From Limanda limanda (taxonomy: Eukaryota; Chordata; Actinopteri; Pleuronectiformes; Pleuronectidae), in assembly GCF_963576545.1 (NCBI RefSeq), contig NC_083638.1:27290090-27354089 (forward strand): DNA of 64,000 nt. The letters run 5' to 3'. This document shows, piece after piece, positions 25,831 through 39,866 of this stretch. The notes under the pieces are model-generated. The model was not told the DNA's origin and searched no databases. It saw nothing but the letters and a program-made list of their open reading frames with translations. The translations under genes and the position numbers were made by a program. Position 1 is the stretch's first letter, and every line of letters starts with the position of its first letter.

Positions 25831-28800
25831 TGAATTTTATTGTGATTTGCATTATCACAGTTAATATCTTCTTTGACGACAGCAGCGAAATGATATGCAT
25901 GTGTACAATCATGTGACCAGTGCTTTAACACTCTTATCCTCTGGTTCACATTAGACTCTGGTTATTGCACAGCTAAATACCAAAGACTAGCCCAGTCTCA
26001 CCTCTAGAAAGATCCCTAATACTGTCCTGCTCACACCCACTGCGGTGCACTGCACGACAGATCAAGGTCCATTTTGGAAAAAAATGTTGCATCTAATCTC
26101 ACTTAATCTTTTTTTTTTTTTATATATATATATAAGAATATATTTAGGGTGATGTGAGGTAAATTTCTTTGATTTTGTGACATGTACAGATGGACATTAT
26201 TTGTAGGCCATTAGCAGATATTTAAGTGTCGTTGTCCAGAACTTGGCCCAGATGCTGTTGCTTCTCCCTCTAATTTAATCCCACCCACTGTGGATGCAGT
26301 GCTGCGCCGCCAAAGTGGACAGATGCTCATGAGTTTAATAATTATAAACACCCACTTCCTGACAAGGCAGAAAGACGTGGGTTATCCCTTCGATTGTAAG
26401 GTATTTTTCTCCCTTCAATATAAATTCTTAGCATTTTCAAAACACCATAATGGATGGACATGACTTTTCTAGCTTTATCCGTGTTGAATGTGAGGCATTT
26501 TAACTGTGTAGAAACCCCTTAAAGCCCGGTGTGAACTGAGGAGGCAGACTTGTTGCTTTTTATTAGACTGTGTTTTAGCCATTACGTGTCAGGTTTTGCA
26601 GACGTTTTGCGGTGCAGATCACAGTTGAGGGTTCGAGGGGCTGGACGATGGTGCTGTAAGTCCTTTTTGCTGTACCCTTCAGAACCCTGTATGACACATA
26701 ACTGTATTTTATAATGGTGAGAATTGTAGATGCTGCCTTAAAAATAGTTGCTGGTGAGATCCGGACAGTGGAGCTTTCACTACTCAGCTGGCTGGGAATA
26801 ATACAAATGTCTTTCTCTTCGAGCTTAATCCTTTGGAGAGTAATCAAAGAATTCAATCAGATGTTAGACACCAGTTGTGAGAGGAGAGTTTTGCTATTTA
26901 TTTGTGTTTTTTTTTTTTCTGGTGGACCTTGTGTTTAGTAACAGTTAAGCTTAAAGACTTTGGGCTGTGTTACTAAAACACCTCCTTATTTCTGAGTCCA
27001 AGCTTTCTGTTTCATCTGCGAAGTCCAAGCAATGACTGTTTGATAATGTAGCTTCACTGCCTTTGTATGTCTGTGTGTGGTTGAGTGTGTTTCATGTGTG
27101 TGCAAGCAGGTTCAGTGCATACTGTGGTAGCAGTTTTAGCATGTAGAGAAATGTACCTTCATGCACTTATAATAACATTAAGGATACTGCTGGTCGAGCT
27201 ACTGTCATGGTTATATCTTTGGAGAGGAGGGGCTTCTAAAATCTTTACTGAGATATCTGGAGCATGAGGATCATTTACAGACATGCAATTCCCAGTTTGT
27301 TAAATGGGAACAGCACTGTACAGCTACAGTTATCTGCTGCTGCTGGAGAGTGATGAAGTGTTGAATGTCTGGTCACCTCCTTAATGTCCGGGCTCCTCCC
27401 ACCTGACCTGCTGCGTGGATGAATTTGTATGTATGTGTGTGTGTGTGCGTGTGTGTGTCTATCACAGACACCCCCCATCCAACCTCATTATACCACAATA
27501 CCTCAGGGCAGTGGGCTGTACTCACTGCTGCGTTCGGGGGGACGAGTACTGACGGAGGCTGCAGTCACTTCGCCGAATGCTACTTTTGGTTTTTGGTGTT
27601 GCATTTTGGGATTTTTCTTTACGTTGTTGTTGTCAGTAACTGCCGGCAAAGTCTCGTCACTCAGGAAGCTGTGAAGTTGGAAGTCTGCAGAACCTCTTGT
27701 CTCTCAGATGATTTTGGAGTTAATTCAGTTTTAAATTGTTTAAGAACTAACCTGATCTGTGTAAAAACAGGCGCATATGCAAGTGGTTATCGAATACCTC
27801 ATTTATCAATTTTATGTTGTTATATTTTGGCTTGTACAATGCTCCGTATATTAATTCAACTGTGGGGTTTGTGCATATTTTTGTACTGTTATTATTATGG
27901 ACATGATAATAATGATATTATAGTTTTCTCTTTGATTAAAGTAAACAAAAAATAGGACAAAATACATGAATGCTTGTAAAAACTGGTTTGTGCTGATTGT
28001 ATTTAAGAGGAGCACTTTTCCAAAGTGGTTTTCACACATTCAGTTTTGTTCATATTAGTAATATAAAGATATGGTTCTCAGGGCTTTAAACTTGTATGTC
28101 ATGATAAAGTTTTACTTTATATCTTATATCCGTGTGATTGTTTATTTCTTCTTTGACATGTTAGTGACGACCACTTACACTGTTTGCTAAAGTTCAGAAT
28201 TGTGGTGAATATTCCCAGCATATGAAGTCCTCTGGCCTTTCCACAGATGATAGGTTTCTGTCACATGTTCAGCAAGTATCACAAACACAGCTTCAAGGCT
28301 CGATAGGGAAATTTGATACTGATTATTCCACAGAAACTTCACTGGGCTTTTTAATGAGTCACTCTGTTTTTGTGAAATATCAGTATTTAAATATGATCAA
28401 ATAACATTTTTAGGTAAGGCTATTGTGACAGCACCTCCACCCACAACACTGAAACCAAACCATCAGGGATATCATGCAGAGGAAATGTCACAAGGCAAAT
28501 GTTCTGGGTTTCAGAGAGATTGTGAAAGTCTGGACCTTTAAAACTTATAGCAACTTCCTGTAAGAGGAAGTTCCTCTAAAAGCAAACCAGGAAGTGCTGG
28601 TATCACTGATTAACCTGTGTGGTTTGGTCGGGCTGACAGAACTGAATATACAATAAATACATAGACTGAGCGTTACAAACAGATGAGAAATGTGAATTGA
28701 TGTTTAATTCAGATGTCTTATATTGTCTCTAACAGTAGTTATTCCAAAGCTCAAGAACTTTAGTGGTTTAATTTACTAATGACTAAGCTTTTCAAAAAGT

Positions 28801-29071
28801 AGGTGTAATGGAAAAAAATAAATAATAATATATAGCTTGTTTCATAAATATATTGCTTTATTCAATTTTTTTCCAATTAACATTCATCAAGGTCAAACAA
28901 GTCACTAATCAGTCATCATATATTATATTAAAGCTTCCGATGGAAGGTGCTCATGAACTCCCTGCATGTTGGACCAATGAAAACAGCAAAGTCGTTAAAA
29001 TACATATTAAACAAAATTGTAACAGTGGTTGATGCATAGATTGTTGACCGGCTATTAAACAGTATAAAACA
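25831..29071. other. Convergent intergenic region between arid3b and sema7a
   Basis: Both genes end toward this AT-rich stretch. I see no spliced gene. A 178-codon open frame at 27419-27955 starts in a GT repeat and has no family features. The arid3b 3' UTR might extend into this region. Confidence 0.6.
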
Positions 29072-29503
29072 GACTGTATATAAAGATGGATGATGATGAC
29101 TCCCCAAAAGTCAAGCGGAAGCATCTAATCGCCCCCTGGTGGCTGGCTGCAGCGAACGTCACTAACCCCACCTCCTCAATGTTAGCAGATGAGACATGGA
29201 CCAAGCTAAAAAATACACTTTCAATAAAATAAGCGGTGTTTATGTGTTATTTGATGCTAAACGAGGTGGAACATCATAGTTGAAGGCTGAGACTGGCTCG
29301 CGATTGGCCAAGAGTGTGTATCAGCCGGACCTCGACACCATGGCTCCACGCCATGATCACTGCTGCACAGTCTCTGCCTCCAGATGACGTCACAGGCACA
29401 AGATGGCGGTGTTCATAAGCAGGATATTTGTATATCATTTGTGGGCCTCACTTTTGATAAGAGGAGGAGGTGGAGATGCATCGTCCATCTTTGTTTACAG
29501 TCG
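29072..29503. mobile_element. Teleost MITE with inverted ends (GACTGTATATAAAGATGG type)
   Basis: The left end GACTGTATATAAAGATGGATG is the inverted complement, with about 3 mismatches over 23 bp, of the right end that finishes CCATCTTTGTTTACAGTC. The interior has no coding capacity and carries the common fish-repeat phrase CGCCCCCTGGTGGCTGGCTG. A shorter relative with the same ends is at 32048-32205. Confidence 0.75.
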
Positions 29504-30084
29504 ATAGTTTTCAATCATTACACAACGGTGGTTGGTTCCTGAAAGCAGCTCAGGGTTACGACTGCTTTATATTTACACTCTTCACTCAGTATGAAGAAAA
29601 ATGACCTCTTACCTTTCCATATCTAAGCAGTATTTCACATTATGAGCATGTTACCTTAAGCCTGTTAAATAGAAGAGTATTGAAAGAGAGAGGAGAGTTC
29701 AGTCTTCTGTGACAAAGAGCCTATCCGGTAGGTTTGAGGTAGAATTTTTTTAAAAAAGGAAGTCCAGACAGAATTTCACATATCAAACGGAAACCGACAC
29801 AAAACACTCAAAGAAACTGTGCATAGTGTTACATTCACATTGCAAGACTTTTCTGTTCTACCTGCATGCTGCTACTCTGCGCTGTTTAATAACATTTCTA
29901 CCAAGCAGCTTGTTTTCTGTCAACTCATCACTGGGATTACTGTTGTCATGGACTTTTCATCAAAGATTGTTAATTGTGCAGTCTGTTGTTTATGTGCAGC
30001 TAAAGAAAAGATACACAGAAGGGTGCAGATATGCCAAAAGAGGAATGTTTAAGCTTTTGAAAAGCATTTTCTACTTTAAAGTCT

Positions 30085-30090
30085 TTTAAT
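30085..30090 (-). terminator. sema7a: Candidate poly(A) signal of sema7a
   Basis: Reads ATTAAA on the - strand, about 210 nt after the sema7a stop codon at 30302-30304. It is the nearest poly(A)-like hexamer that I found. Alternatives lie further downstream. Confidence 0.35.
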
Positions 30091-30301
30091 ATTTATCGTT
30101 TGAAGGCTAGCATCATTTCAAATATTTAAAAAACGAAAGAATCGATCATTAATGGTTAATTACTCAAGCAGGATTTCCTTTGTTGGAAGTAAATATTTGT
30201 TGGGATAAGCTAATATTATTTCAGTGACAGTCCCTGTTACTGTGCTGTAGGCAATATGCTCATTGTTGACCTTTCCCTGGACTCAATCAGGACTAACAGG
30301 A

Positions 30302-32793
30302 CTAACCCTTAATCAGAGCAGCCACCAGACAAACCCAGACCAGAGGGCTTGACAATCGACCAATCGCTGCCCTGCTCTCCAGCTGAAGCTCGTACTGCAT
30401 CACGACTTTTTTGAAGCCCAGCTCCTCCGACTCACACGTGTGTGTTCCCACCTGCTCTGCACTCATGCTGTAGATGAGAAGAAGGCACTCCTGCTCCTTG
30501 GACCTGCAGAGCGTGGTGTCTTTCCCTTGACGCCAGGTATACTCTGCATGTTTAGACAACATCGGACAGGAAAGGAAATACTTGGAATTGGATGGAAGAG
30601 TGATGTGTTTCACCCTCTCAGGTGCACGTGCCTCAGTGGAATATCTGGAAGCTGGGAACAAAGATACAAGGTGAATTCATTTCTGACGTGGATGTTGGTT
30701 TAGTTTAGTTAGTTTACACAGGTAAGTATCTACAGCCCCGAAAGCCTTGATCCTCCTTCAGGATGCAGACGTCAGGTGACAGGACTGTGCACCTGATGAT
30801 GTGGCAAGTGTGTAAGGAAATCCTTTTAAGAGCAGACAGATGCTTGACTGGTAATAATCACATGGTAAGATAGGGAGGTGGTTGTGTTGGACTATGATAC
30901 AAAATGAATGTAATCAAGTGGTTTATTCATACACAATAATGAAGCAGGCATAGATGTATAAAGAACTGTATCACCAGCACATGGGAACGTAGGAGGACTG
31001 GTTTGGCTGGAGGAAAGAAATCCCCAGCAGTAGTAGTTTGACTGTTTTTCTGACAGAAAAGTTAAAGCTCTTGTAAGGAAAATGTAAAGAGCAGCACAGC
31101 ATCGTGCATCAAGTGCAGAGAGTCATTTAGGAAGTGAAATGACAGGGTTACAAGGAAAGTGGATGTGCCTGCAGAGAAAGAAACTGCACACTTCTGAGAA
31201 GTAACAACACCTTTATGTGACAGCAGCTTCAGCAGAGGCTCTACTTCAGCGGTCCCTCAAGTAGAGTCTACTTGACACTATAAACCTGGCAGTGTTACAG
31301 CCTCACTTTTCATACTGAGCAACTCAGGCAGTCTAATATTTAAAGATCAGTTTATTTACTACAGGTTTTACATTTTTATTTCCTCCAGAAACAAATCCAT
31401 TGTGTGATTAGAGCTGTAATTTCTCTATAAAAGTCGTAATAGCCAAGTTCCAAAAGAAACATCTCTTCCCTCTTTGAATAGGAGCACATGTTTTTAGTCT
31501 GCTCCCACACTAACCCTCACAAAAAAACGTAATTTTGTTGTCAACGTGGTCGTTGCTTTGCTGCTGGGAACTCCCAAGAGACTTCAGAGAATCCAACTCT
31601 TGAAAGAAAAGGTGAAGCCAGGCCACCAAAGGGGCGGAGGCAGCGAGGAGCATGAAAGAAAGCAATCAGGGAAAAACAGCTGTCCACAAAAAGTCTTTAA
31701 AAGCCTGTCCTTTGAATCAATCCTGGTGCAATATTAAACTATAGGTGGCTTGCTAATTTAAATCAGCATGATACTCAGTTTCAGAAAGGAAGCAGAGCTG
31801 GTTTCAGAACCTGCACCACAGTAGACACAAGCTGAGTTCATACAGGCCAGAGAGGAAACGCTCGGAAATAATCTTGACAGGTCAGAGTCGGAAAAGCACA
31901 CATGTAAATTATGAAATTCATCACTTGGTACTGAACTGAACTAATATTAAACAACTCTCCTTTTCCTTCTGTGAAAAGTCGACAATGTCAGCTAGTGTTT
32001 TAACAGTGTTAGTAAGTGATTGTTCAGCTTGTAGAGAAAACGAGGCAGATCATAGACTTGTATAAAGATGGATGAGACATTGCCACTTCCTCCCACTTTG
32101 AATTTAAACCAAAATATCCTGGGTACAAACGCTGCCATCTTGCTCATTTGGCTTCACTTTAAGAGAGCAGTCACGTGTCCATCTATATACACAGTCACTG
32201 AGGGACAGTACGCTTTGTCTGACATATATTTTCTTAACTTTTGTAAAAACAGCCTAAAGACGGGACACAGACCATTGGACAGCACCTGTTTGTAGCCTTT
32301 ATGCTAAGCTAACCAGCTGATGCTGAAGGCCTATAGCCCATTTTCTGCCGTTCTCTAGTAATTGGAAAATATTAAACAGGAAATTTGATCAGAAACATAT
32401 TTTTAAGTTGTAAAACCAATTTGTCCTCATGGAGTGAACCTGTAGATATTCCCATACCTGTTTGAAGTGGAACGAGGCAGATGGTGTGGTTCCCTGTGGT
32501 CAAATCCTGCAGTGTGTCACTGTGCAAAGGAAAATAAATCTGTTATAGAAAAATCTTCCAGTTACAATAAAGAGGGAGTGATAGCAAACCGGGCTCTGTG
32601 GTCCTGATCACAAATGGTCCGCACAACGATCAGGTGTGGACACAGAGTCGGCGTCAGAACCAATCTAATGGGGGGGCATAGGCTCACAGCGGAGGGGCAT
32701 AAATTCCCATTCAATTGACAGTGACATAAAACGAATTTTCCGCAAACCAACACACAAAACACACTAACCTCCAATCTCAAAACATGAGTGCAC

Positions 32794-32843
<50 letters not shown>

Positions 32844-35800
32844 GCGTACACATTAATTTCTCACTTCAATTTAACGTTTTTCTGTTTCAAAATATTTGAT
32901 ATTAGATTTTTTTTTAATTCTCTTTTATAGTCCACTTTTATTTTGTTTGAAAATAATGGCGGCACGGTGACCCTCACTTCTTTTTCTTTGAATTCGTTTA
33001 ATAATAGCCTATATAGCCTATTTATAAAGGAACACGTCTGACTTTTACTATAATAAAAATAATTAAATAATACAACACAGGGCATGACTTGGGGGGGCCC
33101 CCCCATAGCGCCGACACTGTGTGGACAGACCCAAAATGCATTGAGAAGGCATTTGAATTTGGCACTTGATTCTGAGATACATCTCAACGTGGACGACTCT
33201 GTATCGATGAGACAGAGACAGAACATAATTAAATCATTGTGTTTAATTATGTTCATTGCGTTGTGTTTAGCTTTAACACCACTGCTCCAGGACAGATGCA
33301 CATTAAAGGTTCGGCGGTCCTGTGTCAGAGTCTCCTCCTCTGACCTGCGCTCACTTTACACTTTAACAATAAACACCATCACTCATCACAAGTTATTAGG
33401 ACACGTACAGTTCTGATGTTTACTTTGTGTTTGTTTGATTCTCTAGAGTTGATGAGACACATGTTTAAACCTGCTACACAACACGAGACGTGACGTGATG
33501 CTCACAGTCAGCACATCAGGGCTTAGACGCAGCGCTGTTTTTTAACTTCCTTTTTGCAGAAGAAGCCACCCCCTGTTTTTCCAGGAACATAAATAAGAAG
33601 TCAGCAGGATTATAGATCAGTTCGAAGTGTGATAAATGAAAATATCAGAGGAGCAGAGTCACTTGTTGGCCGCTGCTAAGGGGGGCCGGGCGGGGCAACC
33701 TTGATACAGTAAAGGCTGGAATCAGAGTTTGTCCATTAAGCTTTAGGTGCCGCACACAAGTTTAAACTGAATGAATGTGAAATCAGTGGAGAGCACTGAC
33801 CACTCTCATACACTTAATGTTGTTGTCCAATTTATGAATTGAAAACCTTATATTGTAAATTACAGCACACTTGTACTAACAGTAACAGTCTATAATACTT
33901 TTAGAGCAATTCCTACTGATTTTATTAACTGAGGAAAAAGCAGCCATGTGCAGTAATATAGGAAATTGTAGATGTGATACATTGAAATGCACACAGTCAT
34001 CACAGTCACATCAGACAGGCAGCACCTAGCACCTCCCAGCTCCTGTTCCTGTTGTACTGGTTTTTCAGGGACTACGTTTTAGTCTTAAAGTCTGAGCTAC
34101 CAGTGCCTCGAGTTCAAAGCTAATTAGTCTCAAGACAAAACCAAAAACAAATATAGTTAAATTGTGTCTTGCTAGAAAACAGACAGAGGGTAAAACAAAC
34201 ACCACCTAAATGTGTATTTAAGCTAGTTTGCTTGCCATTAGAGTGAAATAAGACGACATTGAAGAAAAATAGATCAAACTTGACCACTACATGAAAAAAA
34301 CGATGTTTCTGATTATACTGTCTGTCCTTAAACTGCATAATTCTGATTGTAGGGTCCTTATCTAATAACGTTCATTCTACTACTGTTGACTATTTAACAA
34401 TTGTGTGAGTGTGAGTGTATTAAACTATATTGTTAAGCTAGTCAGAGGTGTGATACTATGTAAAACTTTTGGTTTTAGAAAAAAAAATTCTATAAATAAT
34501 TATGAGAAGTGACGTTTTTCTCACTTGAGCCCCTGCCCCCCAAAATGTCTTCACGTCCCTGCTCAGATCACATTCAGAGGTGGCCTGGGACACGTGTCCA
34601 CACAGAAGGACCACATACACAACTGATGTCCTCTAACCCAATAAAGTTTCTTCTAAACATTACCCACCTCATCTCCTTTGCTATTGTTTCAGCAGGTACA
34701 ATCTTAATTCATTAAAACCCGGGTGCAAAGGATTCATTTGCTCAGCCCCTCTTGACTTATTGCACTCCCTCTCTCCCATTGACATGGACCCATCTGTATA
34801 GCTGGACTGGCCAAGAGCAACATCATCATCATGTTACCCATGCAAATCATGTGGCTACTATACCCAAATATGTCCTTTAGCGAGATAGTGTTTTTTAAAC
34901 ACCCTAAACCACACTGTCGGAAGTGGTCTTTCACTTCCTGCTGAAACTGAACTAACAGTTTCAGTATGTAGCCAGTAACACACAGAGACATTTTAACATC
35001 TGAATTGCTCCATATGTTGTTGCTTATAAGCTGTTCTTTAATTAGAAACTCAAGTGTAAATGAGAGAGAGAGAGAGAGACATCACGTGTCTTTGCTGGCG
35101 TATTGCTAGTCACTGAGGACAAATGATGAACTACACTAGTAAAGTCAGATTAAACCAATCGGGGTACTGAAAACATTGTGTTAGGTTTTCAACCTACTTT
35201 GGCGCATGTTGTTTTAATGCTCTGAGAAAATCGTTAATGAAAATTGCTCACTTCGGTCATGTAACCCAGTCCCACCAGCCGCAGCTTAAAAACTGATGCA
35301 CATCTATTTTGGGCGTTACGGTACAGGTGCTCCGAGCGGAAAGAAAGGCCGAAAACAAATTTCATCTTGTGTGTAAATTTGCTTTACACTCGAGACATTA
35401 ACTCGATAATGAATTGGAATATTATAGGTATGTTTGTTTTTAAAGAAAATTAAAGGGAAGGTCAGCTCAGTTTCATTATGACATTGATAACTTACTCTTC
35501 ACTTCAATTTTCAAAGTGCATGACCATGTTTTCACAAACAACGGAGCTCATGACCTCTGTCCCCGCTCTGTGTTGTAATGTATTACACCAATTTCTTGCT
35601 CGACTTGTGAAACACCAGCATGGTGAAATATTAAAGGAGCCCTTCACACACTTTAGTATTAGTGAAGTTAATTCACTATAATGAGTTATAGTTATAATGA
35701 GGGCAGCTACAGTGTGACTGAACTGATATTAGTTGTTAAATTGTCCATTAGTTGGTCATAATAATTTTATTCATATTCATGTTGATGCGCAAAGTATTAA

Positions 35801-38800
35801 ATTCTGTGTTTAAAATTTAATTAAAAGGGGTATTTGTCATTCATGGTAATTCTGGTTGAAACACAATGATATATGGGAAATCATTTTTGTGGAGTTGTTT
35901 GTGTTGTTTCCTTAATCATCTGTTACACTACATATTATGTTCCTGACACGACAAAAGAAGTTTATGAGGTCTCATGTAGAAGTGAACAGAATAACTCACT
36001 TCCTGCATAGTTAATTGCAGATATGCTCTACCTCTTTCGAGATACTATATTGAATCGGAGAGGTTCTGTGATGGTGAGCCCAGCCTGTGAGACTGTGAGC
36101 GGTGTGTCCAACTGTGGGACAAGTCCACAGAAGACCCCTGACCTGCACAATTCCTCTATTCGAGCACCAGATAAGAACACGTGCACACAATACACCACAC
36201 ATTCACAGGGACAATGATTGAACTATTGGATTGAAATTGGAGGACTGGGGATGAGGTTACAAGTTGCATTAGATTCTATACAATTCCACAGTAACTGCCA
36301 TTCCTCACTTTCATTAATTCATCGTAAGAAAGCATGCTCATTGGGACTGTGGCAGTCGCATGACACCATGCAAGAGCCACTGTTCTTCCCACTATTGCTC
36401 AGATCACTAATTCACTTTCCCCTGCTTTCACTCCCCTTATGATTCTTCGTCAGCCCACCTGTGGACAATCACGATCCATGACTCATATCACTTACTCATA
36501 GCTCTTTTTTCCTCCCTTGGGGCAGGGGCGATGATCAATGGATGAATCAAGCTAAGATTTAGGTGACTACATCACAGACAATGTGTGGAGGTATGGTGAT
36601 CTGTGCAGGGTGGGGGTGCTGACTGTGTGTGTCTGTGAGTTCTCATTTGAGAAAACTTTCTTGTTCTGAAGATGATCAGACTGTGGTTTTAAAGCTGTAA
36701 TCATAGAATGTAATTCTATGCTTCTGTTGCATAGAAATGTTCTCACATAAGTGGCAAACGAGATACTCTCCAGTGATAAACCGTACAACATCAAACCCAT
36801 TATTTACACAATCATCCTAAGAGTTGCTCCACACTGGAAAGTGAAGAGCCTTTAGCAAGAGTGGTTTGCATTTAATCAGCTGCAACCAGCTGTGCCACAT
36901 TACACCATAACTCTGATGACACAGCTCTGATAACATTCAACAAGTGAGTTATTGTAAGATACCCAGCAGGCGGTCACTGACTCACCGGCTGCTTCTTATC
37001 ATTGAGACAGTGAAAACACAGAGTTTCTCTGGTCACACTCAGAGTTTAGCTTCCTGGTCAGAGCAAAAGCTGCAGTTGGTTTGTACCGAGCTTCAGTTTC
37101 TGTGTCCGCCTCCAGTCTGACCTGCTCTCACTTTTTGTTTTAATATTTCGTCAACTGAAATATGCGTCAGATCCTATTACGCCTAAGCCCTGCACTTTTC
37201 CCTGCAGGTGGCTAATCTTGAGTTTCCGTCACACGGCCTTGTTGAGCTAACCATGGATAAATCCCCAAAAAGAAAAGTATTGTGTCCTGAACTAAAGTGA
37301 TCCCTTGTCTCATATAATTTCATTTGTGATATTTGTTTCAAACTTTTCCACTGATCAGAAGTGAAACATTCATGTTTGGACTTGATTTGGGATTAAAGGA
37401 TCCCAAGTGCATAAAGCCCGGTGGTCTTACTTCGCAGGGGAACAGTGGGTGAAGTTCCAGCCGCAGTAGGGGTCCCTGGCTAAGACACACTCCTCACAGT
37501 CTCCGTACTGAGCACAGTTTTCCACATCCAGCTGGACCAGTTCACTTCTGGTGGTGACATAAAGCTTCCTCTGCAATGATACACAAATAGCACACTTTTA
37601 TTTCTTGTAATTAGCCTTTACTGACCAATACCCTTTGCAAAATATCCACAAAAATCCAAAATATGTTCTTCTTTAGGATGTATTGTTTAAAGTTAGGGTT
37701 TGTGATAGAGCTGCGCAATATGACTTCAATAAATATTTCTAGCTTTAACCTCAATGGTAATTGATTATTTTACCATGTCATGTGAAGTGAGAACACGAGC
37801 AAGGCAGATAGATCGGTTTGTAACAGTGATGATCGGGTCAAATGAACAGATCCATCATGTTTCTTTCTGTTTTTTCAGATGACTTTATTTACCGATGACT
37901 ATCAGGATGTGAGGAGTATTTCAACAATTTAGATAAAAAGTGTTCAAGACAACTCAGCAACCCTACCTTTAAGTGAGTATATCTACTATTGTTGTGTGGT
38001 GGGGATGGGGGGGATCAGTGTGGGCAGAGCTGTGTTACTCACCGAGGACGGATGAAGGATGATGCTGCTGACGTGGGCTCTGTGATTGAAGGGGTGGTAC
38101 TCAGCGGTGAAAAAGGTGTGAGTTTCCGTTTGTATCACTTTATGAATTGCTCCATTATCTGTTCCGAGACACAGGAATGAGGAAAGACTAAATGCTCACT
38201 ACTGTCTAAACCCAACATCCCCCTCTCATTTCCTCATATGACCCTTCCAGTAAAGCAAATCAAAGCTTGTAAAATAATCTGTTGAGATATTATTTCTGCA
38301 AATTTTGCCATAGCTTGTTTGCCTACAGCATTTATACACAGGTCATGTATCACGTTTCGTCTTTTACATGGGAAACTATTCAGTTGGCTCAACACTCACA
38401 GGAGAAGGAGCTGTTTGGGGATTCACCGTATTCAGGTCGCATAATGTAATTTAAGAGCAGCCTGACTTTAGCAGCTCTAGGCCCCATTTGGCCTCGACTT
38501 TCACATCCGTCTACCCTATAAAACACACTTTCTAACAGTTAGTTTCTGCTTTTGATCTGCCTGAATGATACCAAACTTGGACCTATGCCCTGCTTTGATG
38601 ATATCTTGGTGGGTACCACTGACGATGTAACCTGATGGGTGTAATATTCAATTTCCCATGAGTTAACAGGTACAGCATTGGGCTGTAGGGTGACTTTGAC
38701 ATGGTGGCCAGGTTTGCTATTGCTGTATGGCATACACAGTCATCACAGAAGCCTGAAACACAATAAATGCAGTTATTTCTCATATCTTAAAGTCTTTGTA

Positions 38801-39831
38801 TCATTATAGTTTGGCTTATTTGCTTCAGTGAACTAAATCTGCCCAATCAGCCAGAAAGGGGATGTAACGGACATGCTCTGAAAATGCTGAGGCCAATAGG
38901 GGGCTAAAATAAACTTTCTGGTGTGATTACCCATTGAGCATATTTCATAGAAATGAATGGGGCGCCACCTTGTCCTGGTTTTCCCCTCACATCTGTGCTT
39001 AACAATCAACAGGGCTGACATTGTGAACAGCTGCTCGGGACCATCTGTGATCTCGGCACTCCCTACATGACTCCATGTGAGTAACAAGGTGCTGTGTTAT
39101 GAAAGTCTGGTTATCTGCATAGTCTCTAAGTCAAGTTTTGAAATGTCTTATATGGTTTCCTCTTTTCTTTATACCAATAACCACCATGGCCAGAGTGCAA
39201 AAAGACCAGAATGACACATCATATGAAACAAAAGTGAAATAAAAACCCATTTTCTTTCATTTCTCATGAGATAAGTCCACATGATGTTGTTGTGCTCTCA
39301 GGAAAGGACAATAAACCTAAAAAAGTCAAAATAATGCACACAAACAGCATTTCTTCCTATTCTGCTCAGCACACTGTGGCAGAAAGGAGAAAACTAAAAA
39401 GACAGAATGGCCTCCTTCTCCTTAACAGGAAAAGGAGGGGCGAGGGAGATAAAAGTTGGACACCTGTGAGGGGAGAGTAACTGTAGGAAGGAGATCACAA
39501 AAAAGATAGACTAGTTTCTGTAAAGTTGATCCGAGAACCGACTGGATTTATTTCCCAATCGTCCTGGACCATGAGGCAAAAAAGCTGAACCCTGGAGCCT
39601 GAAGTGGATTTCAAAAACCCATCTAACCTGCTTGGATTGGAAAGTGATCCCCTCTGTCCTGGAGGAACCATACAAGCTAAGTCTCCCTGTTGAAACTCTC
39701 CTGTTTTCACTGAATTCCTTTGAAAAATCACCCCTCATCTTCCCTCTACCTTGAGATTAAAGGATCACCAAAAAATACACACATCCCTCACTTTACCTTT
39801 TCATTGGACTCTAACTCCCCTCTCCAACAAC

Positions 39832-39866
<35 letters not shown>

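Noticed and set aside
27419..27955. 178-codon open frame on the + strand downstream of arid3b
   Set aside because: It begins in a GT repeat (runs of V/C), has no domain, and has a hydrophobic, Cys-rich composition typical of a chance frame in 3' flanking sequence.
30302..30644. Direct joining of the sema7a PSI exon to the last exon using the acceptor CTTCCAG
   Set aside because: Phase would allow it, but a 62-nt exon at 32458-32519 fits the missing SEMA7A segment (LQDLTTGNHTICL) and requires the acceptor 7 nt upstream (TTCCCAG). That gives better agreement with the human protein.
32861..33301. 146-codon - strand frame in sema7a intron 12
   Set aside because: No recognisable domain. The full-length semaphorin is already accounted for by the other exons with continuous phase.
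36011..36217. Overlapping open frames on both strands around 36.1 kb
   Set aside because: Short, without domain features, and located in an intron of the already complete sema7a model.
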